Shown: positions 1 to 9,156, numbered from the stretch's first letter. The stretch: DNA of 64,000 bases from an uncultured Victivallales bacterium (GCA_944390735.1 CALXRL010000021.1:1-64000), one strand, 5' to 3'. Numbers and translations: made by a program. Notes: generated from the letters alone by a model not told the origin.

Positions 1-75
1 GCGGGCGTAGCTCAGTGGTAGAGCATCACGTTGCCAACGTGATGGTCGTGGGTTCGAGTCCCATCACCCGCTCCA
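1..75 (+). tRNA. tRNA-Gly (anticodon GCC), CCA encoded
   Basis: The cloverleaf can be folded by eye: acceptor GCGGGCG, D-arm GCTC/GAGC, anticodon arm TCACG/CGTGA around loop TTGCCAA, and T-arm GTGGG/CCCAT around TTCGAGT. The anticodon GCC decodes glycine GGC/GGU codons. The 3' CCA is encoded. One oddity is that acceptor position 6 (C) faces A at position 67, so the stem has one mismatch. The gene starts at the first base of the window, so its promoter is not visible. Confidence 0.95.
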
Positions 76-258
76 TTTCCCCCTTTGGATTTTCTTCCGG
101 TGCCGGGATTCTTTTTTTTCTGCGAAAAAAATGAGAAGAGGCACAATATTTTTTTCAGAAAGACGTTTGTATTTTTAAGAAATCGGCGGAAGAGTATTGT
201 TCTGTCCGATTGAATGAGAGAAAGAGACCCGTACGGGAAAGAGAAGGGAGATCATACA

Positions 259-1578
259 ATGAAGAAGCTGTTGAGATGGTTCGGTACTCTTTTGATTCTG
301 GCGCTGGTGGGGGGCGGCGTCTACTGGGGGTACTGCAAATATGTGAAGAAAACTTCGGTGACGCGCTTTACGACGGAACCGGTAACCCGTTCGGAGCTCT
401 CGAGCACGATCAGCGCCACGGGAACGGTGGAGCCGGAGGAACTCGTGAACGTGGGCTCGCAGGTGAACGGCAAGATCATCTCCTTCGGAATTGATTCCGA
501 GAAAAAGGAGGTCGATTACGGTTCCCCCGTCAAGGAGGGCATGGTGCTTGCCCGGATCGACGACGCCCTCTATGATGCGGAGATGAGAGAGGCGCAGGCG
601 CAGAAACTTCAGGCCCAGGCCGCAATTCTCAGTTCGCAGGCAAACATTGATTATGCCAAGGCAAAGCTGATCCTGGCCGACAGCAACTGGGTGCGCGCCC
701 AGAACCTCTATCCCAAGGGCGCCATGGCAAAGAGCGATTATGACAGCTACAAGGCGGAATACGAATCCGCAAAAGCCACGGTGGCGATCAACGAGGCGGC
801 TCTGGCGGAAAACAAGGCGGCACTGGCGGTGGCCGAAGCCTCTTACGACAAGGCGAACCGCAATCTCGGCTACTGCACGATCAGTTCCCCGGTCGACGGC
901 GTGATTATCGACCGCCGGGTCAGCATCGGTCAGACCGTGGTCTCCAATATGAGTGCATCGAGTCTGTTTCTGATTGCGAAGGACTTGAAGCGCATGCAGG
1001 TGTGGGTGTCGGTCAACGAGGCGGATATCGGAAGTTTGAAGGTCGGAATGCCGGTGGAATTCACGGTGGATGCGTTCCCGGATGCGATTTTTTACGGCGA
1101 GGTGCACAAGATCCGTCTGAATGCGACCATGTCGCAGAACGTGGTGACCTATGTGGTGGAGGTCGCCACGGACAACTCCAGCGGAAAACTTCTGCCGTAT
1201 CTGACGGCGAGCGTCAAGTTCATCAAGGAGCGCAAGAAGGATGTTCTGTGCGTTCCGAATGCGGCGCTTCGGTATCGTCCGGCGGAGAATCTGGTCCCCG
1301 AACAGTACCGGGCGCAGGCGGCGGAGGGTTCGACGCTCCGCTCCGGCAAGGAACGGATGCTCTGGGTGCGCAGCGGGGATTCGATCCGTCCGGTGAAGGT
1401 GTCGACCGGACTTAATGACGGAGTCATGACCGAAATCGTCTCCGGAGACATCCGGGAGGGGGAAGAGGTCGTGGTGGGCACCACGGTGATCTCCTCGGAA
1501 CAGGTGGCCTCTTCCGGCGGCAATGCGGGAAGTCCCTTTCTGCCGAAGCCGCCGCAGAGAAAAGGACGGAAACGGTGA
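259..1578 (+). CDS. macA: MacA-like periplasmic adaptor (HlyD/RND membrane fusion family)
   Basis: 439 aa. An N-terminal membrane anchor (residues about 4-22) is followed by a beta-barrel/lipoyl region with the motif ATGTVEPEELVNVGSQV, a long alanine-rich alpha-hairpin (about 110-200), and a second lipoyl half (YCTISSPVDGVI). This is the usual adaptor that links an inner-membrane ABC pump to an outer-membrane channel. The ATG at 259 was chosen because the hydrophobic anchor begins there and a GGGAG ribosome site lies just upstream. Its stop overlaps the next gene's GTG start, so macA, the ATPase and the permease form one operon. No TolC-like gene is nearby. The substrate cannot be read from the sequence; macrolides, peptides and glycolipids are all handled by family members. 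Confidence 0.88.
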   Translation: MKKLLRWFGTLLILALVGGGVYWGYCKYVKKTSVTRFTTEPVTRSELSSTISATGTVEPEELVNVGSQVNGKIISFGIDSEKKEVDYGSPVKEGMVLARIDDALYDAEMREAQAQKLQAQAAILSSQANIDYAKAKLILADSNWVRAQNLYPKGAMAKSDYDSYKAEYESAKATVAINEAALAENKAALAVAEASYDKANRNLGYCTISSPVDGVIIDRRVSIGQTVVSNMSASSLFLIAKDLKRMQVWVSVNEADIGSLKVGMPVEFTVDAFPDAIFYGEVHKIRLNATMSQNVVTYVVEVATDNSSGKLLPYLTASVKFIKERKKDVLCVPNAALRYRPAENLVPEQYRAQAAEGSTLRSGKERMLWVRSGDSIRPVKVSTGLNDGVMTEIVSGDIREGEEVVVGTTVISSEQVASSGGNAGSPFLPKPPQRKGRKR

Positions 1579-2300
1579 CAATCATGGCACTCATCGAACT
1601 GAAAAACATTAACAAGACGTATTTTCTCGGCGAGATCGACGTCCCGGTTCTGAAGGGCATCTCGCTTTCCATAGAGAACGGGGAGTACGTCGCGCTTATG
1701 GGCGCATCGGGATCGGGGAAGAGCACGCTGATGAATATTCTCGGCTGTCTCGACCGTCCGACCTCCGGCGATTATCTGCTGGACGGGGAGGAGGTCGGCC
1801 GGGCCTCCGGCGACCGCCGCGCCATGGTCCGCAACCGGAAGATCGGCTTTGTGTTCCAGAGTTTCAATCTTCTTCCCCGGACGACGGCTCTGGAAAACGT
1901 CATCATGCCGCTTTCCTACACGGCCAGCGATCTTTCCCGCCGCGAATGCCGGAGACGGGGAATCGAGATGCTCAAGCAGGTCGGTCTGGAGGACCGCATT
2001 TACCATTATCCCTCGCAGCTTTCCGGCGGACAGCAGCAGCGTGTGGCGATTGCCCGCGCGCTCATCAACCATCCTCCGGTTCTGTTCGCCGATGAACCCA
2101 CCGGCAATCTGGATTCCAAAACCAGCGAGGAGGTCATGGAGATGTTCAGCCAGCTCAATTCGGAGGGGATCACCGTGATTCTCGTGACCCACTCCACCGA
2201 GATCGCCGATTGCGCCAAGCGGAGCATTCATATTCAGGACGGGCTGATCGTGAACGGAAACTACACGGAAAAAAGCTCCGGAAAGGCGGTGAATTCATGA
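1575..2300 (+). CDS. MacB-like ABC transporter ATP-binding protein
   Basis: 241 aa. It has a Walker A (GASGSGKST, near residue 42), an ABC signature (LSGGQQQRVAIARAL), a Walker B (VLFADEPTGNLD) and an H-loop (VTHSTE), all intact. It belongs to the LolD/MacB-type ATPase family that powers FtsX-like permeases in mechanotransmission rather than transmembrane pumping. The GTG at 1575 is preceded by AAAGGA at good distance and overlaps the macA stop as GTGA; an ATG at 1584 is an alternative start. The stop overlaps the permease ATG as ATGA, implying translational coupling. In E. coli MacB the ATPase and permease are fused; here they are two polypeptides. Confidence 0.92.
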   Translation: MTIMALIELKNINKTYFLGEIDVPVLKGISLSIENGEYVALMGASGSGKSTLMNILGCLDRPTSGDYLLDGEEVGRASGDRRAMVRNRKIGFVFQSFNLLPRTTALENVIMPLSYTASDLSRRECRRRGIEMLKQVGLEDRIYHYPSQLSGGQQQRVAIARALINHPPVLFADEPTGNLDSKTSEEVMEMFSQLNSEGITVILVTHSTEIADCAKRSIHIQDGLIVNGNYTEKSSGKAVNS

Positions 2301-3655
2301 GTATTCTGGGAACCATCGTGGTCGCCTTCAAGGCGCTGATGAGGAATCCGACCCGGGCGCTGCTGACCACTCTCGGCATCGTGATCGGCATTGCCGCCGT
2401 CATTACGATGATGGAGATCGGAACGGGCTCATCCAATTCGATCCGGGAGTCCATTGAAAAGATGGGGGCAAACTCGGTGCTGATTATTCCGGGGGCGTTC
2501 CGGCAGAGCGGAGTGAACAAGGGCAGCGGCACGCAGATGTCGCTTACGCCGGAGGATTGCGAAGCGATCAACCGGGAGTGCCCGAGCGTGGGCGTCGCGG
2601 TGCCGATTGTGAACGCCAACGGCTATCAGGTCATTGCCGGAAACCAGAACTATATGCCGGCCCGGATCCAGGGGAGCGCGCCTGCGTTCCTGGAGATCCG
2701 CAACTGGGAGATTGATGAAGGCCGGCGCTTTACCGAACGGGAGGTGCAGTCGCGGGCGCGAGTCTGTCTGGTGGGCTCGACGATTGTCCGCGAAGTGTTC
2801 GGGGGAATCTCTCCGATCGACAACCAGCTCCGGATCAAGGATACGACCTTCACCGTGATCGGCGTTCTCAAAAGCAAGGGAGCGAATATGATGGGCGCGG
2901 ACGAGGATGATGTCATCATCCTTCCGTGGACGACCGCCCGGCTGCGTCTGACCGGACTGAAAACCGGCGAGGCGACCAATACCACCAGTACGGCGGCGAC
3001 CAGTCCGTCCGATCTGTATCCCGGCGAGGGGGTGGCCATCTATCCCGAACCGGTGGAAACCATGGAGGATGATACGCTTCATGTTCCGAAGTTCATTCAT
3101 ATCGACCAGATTCTGTTCATGGCGGTTTCGCCGGACAAGGTCAACGAGGCGGTTGATTCGGTGACGGCGCTTCTCCGCGAGCGTCATCGTCTGAAACCCG
3201 ATCAGGACAACGACTTCCGGATCCGCAACTCCGCGGAGTTCATGAAGATGCTGACGGGAACCTCCACGATTATGACCAATCTCCTGCTGGGCGTGGCGCT
3301 GATTTCGCTGATCGTCGGCGGAGTCGGAATCATGAACATCATGCTGGTTTCGGTGACCGAGCGGACGCGGGAAATCGGTCTGCGCATGGCGGTCGGCGCC
3401 CGGTCCAAGGATATTCTTCAGCAGTTTCTGATTGAATCCATGGTGCTCTGTCTGATCGGGGGCGTGGTCGGGATTTTGCTGGGACACGGGGCGGCTCTTC
3501 TGGTGAACGCATATCTGCAATGGCCGGTGGAATCCAGTCCGGAGGCGGTATTCGCCGCGGTGGTGGTTTCCGCGGGAGTCGGAATCATCTTCGGTTTCTA
3601 TCCTGCGTGGAAGGCGTCGCGACTCGATCCGATTGAAGCGTTGCGATATGAGTAA
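2297..3655 (+). CDS. MacB-like ABC transporter permease (MacB_PCD plus FtsX)
   Basis: 452 aa. One N-terminal membrane segment (about residues 17-40) is followed by a large periplasmic MacB-type core domain (about 45-300). Three C-terminal membrane segments carry the FtsX signature, including GGVGIMNIMLVSVTERTREI and the terminal motif ASRLDPIEALRYE. The ATG at 2297 overlaps the ATPase stop by four bases. With the adaptor and ATPase it forms a tripartite efflux system in the inner membrane and periplasm. Its substrate is unknown. The gene ends just before a small hairpin and converges with the RNase HIII gene. Confidence 0.9.
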   Translation: MSILGTIVVAFKALMRNPTRALLTTLGIVIGIAAVITMMEIGTGSSNSIRESIEKMGANSVLIIPGAFRQSGVNKGSGTQMSLTPEDCEAINRECPSVGVAVPIVNANGYQVIAGNQNYMPARIQGSAPAFLEIRNWEIDEGRRFTEREVQSRARVCLVGSTIVREVFGGISPIDNQLRIKDTTFTVIGVLKSKGANMMGADEDDVIILPWTTARLRLTGLKTGEATNTTSTAATSPSDLYPGEGVAIYPEPVETMEDDTLHVPKFIHIDQILFMAVSPDKVNEAVDSVTALLRERHRLKPDQDNDFRIRNSAEFMKMLTGTSTIMTNLLLGVALISLIVGGVGIMNIMLVSVTERTREIGLRMAVGARSKDILQQFLIESMVLCLIGGVVGILLGHGAALLVNAYLQWPVESSPEAVFAAVVVSAGVGIIFGFYPAWKASRLDPIEALRYE

Positions 3656-3667
3656 TTGATTTTTCCG

Positions 3668-3683
3668 CAGCGGAGAACCGCTG
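3668..3683. terminator. Hairpin between convergent macB-type permease and rnhC
   Basis: CAGCGG and CCGCTG pair perfectly around the loop AGAA in the 46-base gap between two convergent genes. There is no proper T-tract on either side, so Rho-independent function is uncertain. Confidence 0.3.
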
Positions 3684-3701
3684 GTTCCTGTTCACGGTTT
3701 G

Positions 3702-4673
3702 TTACGGATTCCGCCCCGACTGGCCGGATGCGTGATGAACCGTGAATTCTTTTTTGGGCGGAGGGGGAAGTCCGAGCGCCTTATAGGAATTCCGGAAGTG
3801 CATTTTGGCAAATCGGGAAAGAAGTTCCGCTCCGCCTTTCCGGGCGAGCTCGGCGGCGCGGAGATCGACCTGTTCTCCGGCGCCTTTGGGAAGGGGAATT
3901 CCAGCCAGTTTTCCGAGATCTTCCAGACGGCGCAGAAATCCGGCGCGGGCAATGACGGAGGCTGCGGCGACGGCCATGTCGCTTTCGGCCTTGGTGCGCT
4001 GGATCAGATGGATTTTCGCGCCTTTCTCCTTCAGAGCGTTGAGAATCAGATGTTCATCTCCGAATTTGTCGGCGATGGCTTCGGAGCATTCGGGCACTTT
4101 GTCGAGGAGGTTTTCGAGGGCGCGGGCGTGTCCCCAGGCCAGCAGCCGGTTGAGGGATCCGAAACCGGAGTACATCCGGTTGTATGCTTCGGGTCCGATG
4201 GAAACGAATCCGACCCGGTGTCCGATGATTTTCATGGCGTCGGAAGCGATGGCTTTGAGCTGGGCGTCACTTTTAATCAGTTTGCAGTCCCGGACTCCGG
4301 CGTCGCCGAGGGATTGTTCCATTCCGCGGTCCAGATAGACCGCCGCCACGACGAGAGGACCGAAGAAATCGCCTTTTCCGCTTTCATCCATACCGGCGTG
4401 GGGGACGAATTGCCGCTGTTTCTGCTGGAAGGCAAGATCCTTCAGCACTTCCGGTTCGAGGATGAAATCAACGAAATCCTGACTTTCGGCTCCCTGGATG
4501 ACGAGTTTTCCGCTGTGATAGAGAACAACATTGGTTTTGTTGCGCGTTGCCTTGAATTCCGCATAGGGAAGGGAGGAAAACTCCCAGCACCGGGCCTCCA
4601 GAGCTTCGCGGAGAACGGCATAGAGTTCTCCGGGAAGCATTTTTACGATACAAGTCTGTTTGGATTCCGCCAT
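3702..4673 (-). CDS. rnhC: Ribonuclease HIII
   Basis: 323 aa, close to the usual 310-320. The N-terminal TBP-like substrate-binding domain (residues 1-90) is followed by the RNase H fold. The catalytic motif GMDESGKGDFFGPLVVAA carries the DEXGXGD signature of type 2 RNases H; the HIII subtype is recognised by the N-terminal domain and the DESGKGD wording. The enzyme degrades RNA in RNA-DNA hybrids in the cytoplasm. The ATG at 4673 was chosen because family members begin close to this point; the reading frame stays open for 61 codons upstream but lies beyond the promoter. A strong promoter is visible at 4699-4726. Confidence 0.93.
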   Translation of the reverse strand: MAESKQTCIVKMLPGELYAVLREALEARCWEFSSLPYAEFKATRNKTNVVLYHSGKLVIQGAESQDFVDFILEPEVLKDLAFQQKQRQFVPHAGMDESGKGDFFGPLVVAAVYLDRGMEQSLGDAGVRDCKLIKSDAQLKAIASDAMKIIGHRVGFVSIGPEAYNRMYSGFGSLNRLLAWGHARALENLLDKVPECSEAIADKFGDEHLILNALKEKGAKIHLIQRTKAESDMAVAAASVIARAGFLRRLEDLGKLAGIPLPKGAGEQVDLRAAELARKGGAELLSRFAKMHFRNSYKALGLPPPPKKEFTVHHASGQSGRNP

Positions 4674-4698
4674 TTCCGCCTCATTTTTTTTGTGGGGA

Positions 4699-4726
4699 AA
4701 TATACTCCGCATTCGCGCGGAGTCAA
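4699..4726 (-). promoter_or_regulatory. Promoter of rnhC with a palindrome filling its spacer
   Basis: On the minus strand, TTGACT is separated by 16 bases from TATATT. The -10 box lies 25 bases before the ATG. The spacer contains a perfect inverted repeat, ACTCCGC and GCGGAGT around six bases (4704-4723), a plausible operator. Confidence 0.65.
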
Positions 4727-5322
4727 GGAATCTTCCGCCGGAGAGAGAAAAATAAAGAACGCCTGTTCTCTGTTTCCCGTGGCCGGATGGCGCAATGGAA
4801 AAACGCAATGCCGTTCCGAAAGCAGACGTTGCCGGGTGCGTGTCTGCTGATTCCATTCCTCTCTCCGGAAGCGATGCCGGGACCGATCATGCCGGTGGCG
4901 CGGATGATGGATGGTTTCACGTGAGACATATTTCCCGACGAGTGGCTTCGATGTGCAATGCCGGAGTCCGGAAATCGAAAACACTTGGAGTCTCTGTCCG
5001 GAGAGTCTGTGGCAGGGATGTCCGCTTTTCAGACGGATCGTTCTGATTTCATGAGCGGAGCAGGTTTTCCGATGTTTCCGGGAAGACGTGCGGTTGTTTC
5101 CTCACGTTCCGGTAGGGAGAAAACCATTTTCTTCCAGCCGAAGATGACGCTCCCGGGAGAGCCGGTCCGCCGCGTTCGCGTGACGAATGATTTTCTGTTT
5201 CGATACGTCGGAGATCGGGAAAAGAAGGGGCAAGGCCGATTTCCGGTCTCCTGCAACGGGAAAGGGACCGCCCCCGGTCCTCCGTGCTCTCCTTTTCCGG
5301 AGTCTGTGTTTTGCGAAGAGTT
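4727..5322. other. Non-coding gap between rnhC promoter and glycoside hydrolase gene
   Basis: About 600 bases. Open frames here lack ribosome sites, family motifs and convincing composition. No terminator with a T-tract is visible for the gene ending at 5323. A short tRNA-like stretch around 4786-4880 does not fold into a cloverleaf. Confidence 0.5.
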
Positions 5323-8277
5323 TCAGGGCTGCTCCTTGATTTCCACGATTCCGAAACGGAGACGATCCGCATACTGTCTGGAGTTGCCTGTCCAGCTTGC
5401 AGACTTCTTCTCCGGAGCCTGATTGATTTTGATGTCCAGTCCAAGATATCTGCCAATTTTGAACCGTTTTGCGGGCAGGACAAGGCGGCATTGATAACCG
5501 TTGTCCAGAATTCTGCCCGTGACCTGGAAATCCTTTTTCTTGTGGTCGGCCCGGTTGGGCATGACGGAAAAGCGGTTCGCTTCCGGCTGGTTCGGCAGAA
5601 AGAATACCCGGAAGCAGTGTTTGTTGTGGGCATCGGGATGTTCTTCGGAAAGAGTTTCCGGGGCGGTGTCGAAAAAGAGTTCGATTGAATCCTGCTGCCA
5701 GAATTCGGCATCCGGTTTCGGTCGGACGGGCGTGTTGTCTCTGACCGAGATGCGGAGAACGACATCTCCGTGTTCCCGGGAGAGGACGGCGTGCGCGCAG
5801 TCTCCGATTTTCAGCTCCGTCCCGGCTGCGGCATAGCGGGGAATGTTGAATTTTACGGGAATTCGCGAGATGTTCCCCGGCGTTTTCAGAAACAGGTTGC
5901 TTCGGAATCCAACGTCTGCTGTTTTCAGCGGAAGGCGCAGGACTCTTTCCTCGTCGGGCTTCAGGGAAAACGGGACACGTTCCGTGATTGTTTTTTCGTC
6001 CCTGATGACAGCGACTCCCTGAAGCGGAGAGCCGGTCAGATTTTTCAGTCCCGCAATGGCATATCCAGGAAAGATCCGGACCACTTCGGAGGCCGCAGCA
6101 GGCGAATCCGAGTCAAAAGTCAGATGTTCCAGACGATGAATAAAATCTTCTTCAGAACATTCGGATTCCGGCCGCAGGTAAAAGGGGGCTTCTTCCAGCA
6201 GAAGTTTTCCATCGGGAAGAGGATTTCCGAAAAGATCGTGGACAGCGATTCCGGAAAGAGACGTTCGGAGTGGACGCTGCGGCCGAAGATTCCAGAGCGC
6301 CGCAATGGGGTTTCCCGCTTTCCGATAAACATAGCAGATGGTGTTTTTCCGTTTGATTTTCCGGACGGGACGCGCTCCTTCAAAAAATCGTGCGAGCGCA
6401 TTGTAGGCGGGCGCTTTTGCATCTGGAATCCATTCAGACCCGTACGTGCCGCTTGTGCCCTCGAAATGTTTGTTGATGTCGCGCCGCCAGAGCTGAAAGG
6501 TGATGAGGGTGATGGATTGCCGGACTCTTTCGCCAAGGTCCGTCAGGAAGCGGGTCGCCGCATGGTGCGCCTGACACAGCTCTGAAAGAAAGGTCTGTTC
6601 GAACGGCGCGTCGTCATGGAGGAAAAAAAGTTCAGTGTTCCACAGAACCGGCTTCAGATATGGTTGGATGTTTTTTCGGAACATCGCAATTTGGCGGTCG
6701 GCCGGCTCCGGAGAACTCAGACTGCGTGAAGCATACGGATGGAAACTGACGGCATCGCAGAATTTCCCTCCGCCGAGTTCCAGACCTTCTTTCAGGAATT
6801 TGTTGATGTCCGCCCCGGCGTCGCTGGTCGAGCAGAAGCCGAGAATCCGGTTTTTCGGCGATATCGCCTTGATTTCTTCGCTGGCAATGCGCAGGTACGG
6901 CAGATATTCCCGCGCGGTCATGCTGAATTGCGGTTCATTGAGAATCTCGAAAACACTGGTGTAGTTTGAGGCAATTTCAGCAAATTTCCGGACATAAAGA
7001 CGATAGCGGTCGAGGGGCGGTAGCTCGACATTCGCGTTTCCCCGGATGTTTTTGCGTTTCCGGCAGAGGGGATGCAGCCACTCGGGAAGCGTTTCCACTC
7101 CCCAGGGATAGCGTTTCATATTGACTTCTCCGGAGAGAATGATCGGAAGAAGCCGGATTCCGTGTTCTTGATATTTCTGGAAAACCCGGCGGACCCATTC
7201 CTGGTTGAAATGGTCTTTTTCCGGTTCGAAGCGATACCAGCTTGTCAGGGAGTAGCCGTAGTCCCCATATCGGATCAGACGGCAGCCGATTGCCCGCAGC
7301 ATCCGGAGTTTTTCATCCAGATCGCACTCAATCACTTTATATCCATCGATTCCGTTTGTCCTTTTCAGCACAAGTCCGCCGTTGAAAGCGACGCAGAAAC
7401 TCTGGAGCGGATCCGGTTCCGGATCCGCATGAACTCCAAGCACGGCAAATGCTCCATTGTGGAACCGCATTCCGGGAAGGGGATCCGTTTCGATTTCTAA
7501 CGAACCGAACCGGTTCGGCTGAATGCAGAACTCCCGAACGAGGCCTGTTCCGGGTGGAAGGTTCAGGGGAATTGTGGCAATTCGTTCTCGTTTTCCATAA
7601 TAGGAATCTTTCAGGAAAACGGGCAGATTCGCACAGACGGCATCTTCGGTGCCGTTGAACGCGGAAAGAGTTCCTTTCAGCCGGTCTCCCGGATGACAGA
7701 TTCTCCGGTCGGCTTTGAAAACGAGGTCAAGGTTTCCCGGTGCGGCGGAATCCCCTTCTTTGCAGAGGGTCATGTCATCGACCCAGAGCGTTCCGGGCGA
7801 ATGTTCCCCGATCAGACGGAGAAGATAGGTCCCTCCGGAGTTTTTTGTCTGGAAGGCAAGCGAAAGTTTGCGCCATTCCGGTCCTGTCTGGAACTTCCGG
7901 TGCACAATGTTCATTTCTTTGGAGGGGTGGCGGAATTCAAAACGGAAAATGAGAGATGTTTCCCGTTCGCTCCGGACCCATGCGGAAAAACGGTAGGAGC
8001 TTTTTTCGTCCAGCGGAAAGTCTTTGCAGTGGAGAATGTAATACTCCTGAAACGGATTTTCAATTTTCAGCGCTTTCCGTCCCTGACGGCGGATGACGGC
8101 GTCCGTGGTCAGCGGAAGAAATTTCAGTTCCGGATTGGTATCCGGCCGCAGATGGCGTTCCAGGGCAAAGCCGCCACTTCCCGCTTCAAACGAACCGTTG
8201 AAAATCAGATTTTCCGCCGGAGCGTTCAGAACCAGGATCAGCAGACAAAACAACAGTTGAAATTTCAGAATCTTCAT
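5323..8277 (-). CDS. Secreted glycoside hydrolase (clan A type TIM barrel) with N- and C-terminal carbohydrate-binding-like domains
   Basis: 984 aa. A signal peptide (residues 1-22) precedes a CBM4/9-like jelly roll (about 23-175, NLIFNGSFEAGSGGF). A TIM barrel (about 300-650) contains FEILNEP, whose Glu448 is the expected acid/base, and PVLWNTELFF, whose Glu549 is the expected nucleophile, as in clan GH-A. The last 150 residues carry a CBM9-like domain (EFWQQDSIELFFD). Substrate and exact GH family cannot be named; GH39 or GH5-like is possible. GGGAG precedes the ATG at 8277. It follows a pseudopilin gene on the same strand by 17 bases, and an AraC regulator is divergent, so the three probably form one carbohydrate-responsive locus. 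Confidence 0.82.
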   Translation of the reverse strand: MKILKFQLLFCLLILVLNAPAENLIFNGSFEAGSGGFALERHLRPDTNPELKFLPLTTDAVIRRQGRKALKIENPFQEYYILHCKDFPLDEKSSYRFSAWVRSERETSLIFRFEFRHPSKEMNIVHRKFQTGPEWRKLSLAFQTKNSGGTYLLRLIGEHSPGTLWVDDMTLCKEGDSAAPGNLDLVFKADRRICHPGDRLKGTLSAFNGTEDAVCANLPVFLKDSYYGKRERIATIPLNLPPGTGLVREFCIQPNRFGSLEIETDPLPGMRFHNGAFAVLGVHADPEPDPLQSFCVAFNGGLVLKRTNGIDGYKVIECDLDEKLRMLRAIGCRLIRYGDYGYSLTSWYRFEPEKDHFNQEWVRRVFQKYQEHGIRLLPIILSGEVNMKRYPWGVETLPEWLHPLCRKRKNIRGNANVELPPLDRYRLYVRKFAEIASNYTSVFEILNEPQFSMTAREYLPYLRIASEEIKAISPKNRILGFCSTSDAGADINKFLKEGLELGGGKFCDAVSFHPYASRSLSSPEPADRQIAMFRKNIQPYLKPVLWNTELFFLHDDAPFEQTFLSELCQAHHAATRFLTDLGERVRQSITLITFQLWRRDINKHFEGTSGTYGSEWIPDAKAPAYNALARFFEGARPVRKIKRKNTICYVYRKAGNPIAALWNLRPQRPLRTSLSGIAVHDLFGNPLPDGKLLLEEAPFYLRPESECSEEDFIHRLEHLTFDSDSPAAASEVVRIFPGYAIAGLKNLTGSPLQGVAVIRDEKTITERVPFSLKPDEERVLRLPLKTADVGFRSNLFLKTPGNISRIPVKFNIPRYAAAGTELKIGDCAHAVLSREHGDVVLRISVRDNTPVRPKPDAEFWQQDSIELFFDTAPETLSEEHPDAHNKHCFRVFFLPNQPEANRFSVMPNRADHKKKDFQVTGRILDNGYQCRLVLPAKRFKIGRYLGLDIKINQAPEKKSASWTGNSRQYADRLRFGIVEIKEQP

Positions 8278-8294
8278 TGAAAATCTCCCTTGAT

Positions 8295-9044
8295 TCATTC
8301 GAGTTCCTTGAGACTGATCCCGCATTTGTTATAACTTTCCGCGAATCCCTGCTCCTGAAGACAGTAATCCTGTTTGCTGCTGCCGTTGATTATTCCATAA
8401 AATGTTTTTCCCGCAGCGTGTCCATCCATGAAAAAAGCGGATGCAATGCTTTTGGGCGGAGGCGGCACGGAACTGTAGGAGAGATCGGTCCGGAAATCTC
8501 CTCCGCCATGACGGAACTTGAAATTTTTGACATTGTTTCCATGTTCCATGGTGTAAATTGATTCCGCTCCGTGGAGAGTTTCCGAAGGATGGCGCAGGTC
8601 GCTCTGTTTGTGCAGATAGAAATAGGAGGTCCGCGGCGAGCCGCAGAGATAGACATTGAGCAGATAAATGCTGGAGGCATTGTTCCAGTAGCCCTCGTTG
8701 TCCTGTGTGAGAGGCTCCGCAGGACAGCGGAAGGTGGAGCTTTCCTTTCGTTTCGCGCTCCATTGAACGCCATAGGGCTTGAGAAGACCGGTCCAGTGTC
8801 TGCTCTGATCGTATCCCTCGTTCCACCGGAAGTCGATCGGGACAATCCAGCCGTCGGAGGAGTCGGAATAACTGATAGAGGCCGTTACGAGAGTCTTTGT
8901 GTTGGAGAGGCAGGATATGGCATAAGCCTTGTCTTTTGCCTGCTGCAGAACCGGCAGAAGCAGCGATGCTAAAATTGCGATAATCATGACGGTGATGAGA
9001 AGTTCAATCAAACTGAATGTGAAAATTCTGATTTTCTGATTCAT
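8295..9044 (-). CDS. Type II pseudopilin / prepilin-like protein (DGH-box family)
   Basis: 249 aa. The start MNQKIRIFTFSLIELLITV gives a short basic leader, the conserved Glu at +5 and a hydrophobic N-helix of about 20 residues, the mark of type II secretion and type IV pilus subunits processed by prepilin peptidase. The residue before the cleaved Phe is Thr instead of Gly. A C-terminal AFFMDGHAAG is the DGH box common in Planctomycetes-Verrucomicrobia-Chlamydiae (PVC) group pseudopilins. The ATG at 9044 has AAAGG upstream. It lies 17 bases before the glycoside hydrolase gene, suggesting co-transcription. It may form part of an envelope-spanning fibre or adhesion structure; the exact role is unknown. 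Confidence 0.85.
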   Translation of the reverse strand: MNQKIRIFTFSLIELLITVMIIAILASLLLPVLQQAKDKAYAISCLSNTKTLVTASISYSDSSDGWIVPIDFRWNEGYDQSRHWTGLLKPYGVQWSAKRKESSTFRCPAEPLTQDNEGYWNNASSIYLLNVYLCGSPRTSYFYLHKQSDLRHPSETLHGAESIYTMEHGNNVKNFKFRHGGGDFRTDLSYSSVPPPPKSIASAFFMDGHAAGKTFYGIINGSSKQDYCLQEQGFAESYNKCGISLKELE

Positions 9045-9109
9045 GGAAAAGCGCCTTTCATCAAATCCTTCGAGTTCCATCGTTGTACGAGTGCTTGTTT
9101 ATCATGATT

Positions 9110-9115
9110 ATTATA
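9110..9115 (-). promoter_or_regulatory. Extended -10 promoter of the pseudopilin-hydrolase operon
   Basis: TATAAT preceded by TGC on the minus strand, 66 bases before the pseudopilin ATG. The -35 region (TTCCCG at 17 bases) is weak, which is common for extended -10 promoters under activator control. An ATCATGAT palindrome lies just downstream (9101-9108). Confidence 0.45.
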
Positions 9116-9156
9116 GCATGAAAAACCTGGATCGGGAAGATGAGGTCTTAGACAAA

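Noticed and set aside
175..1581. Long minus-strand open frame opposite macA
   Set aside because: It is an antisense shadow of a clear adaptor gene, rich in Arg and His and without family motifs.
4674..4856. Upstream extension of the RNase HIII frame
   Set aside because: The extra 61 codons run through the -10 and -35 boxes of a good promoter, and the family's N-terminal domain begins at the chosen ATG.
4786..4880. tRNA-like stretch beginning GGCCGGATGGCGCAATGG
   Set aside because: A D-arm-like piece and a GCAGAC/GTCTGC stem are seen, but there is no T-loop GTTCGA, no matching acceptor stem and no normal anticodon arm.
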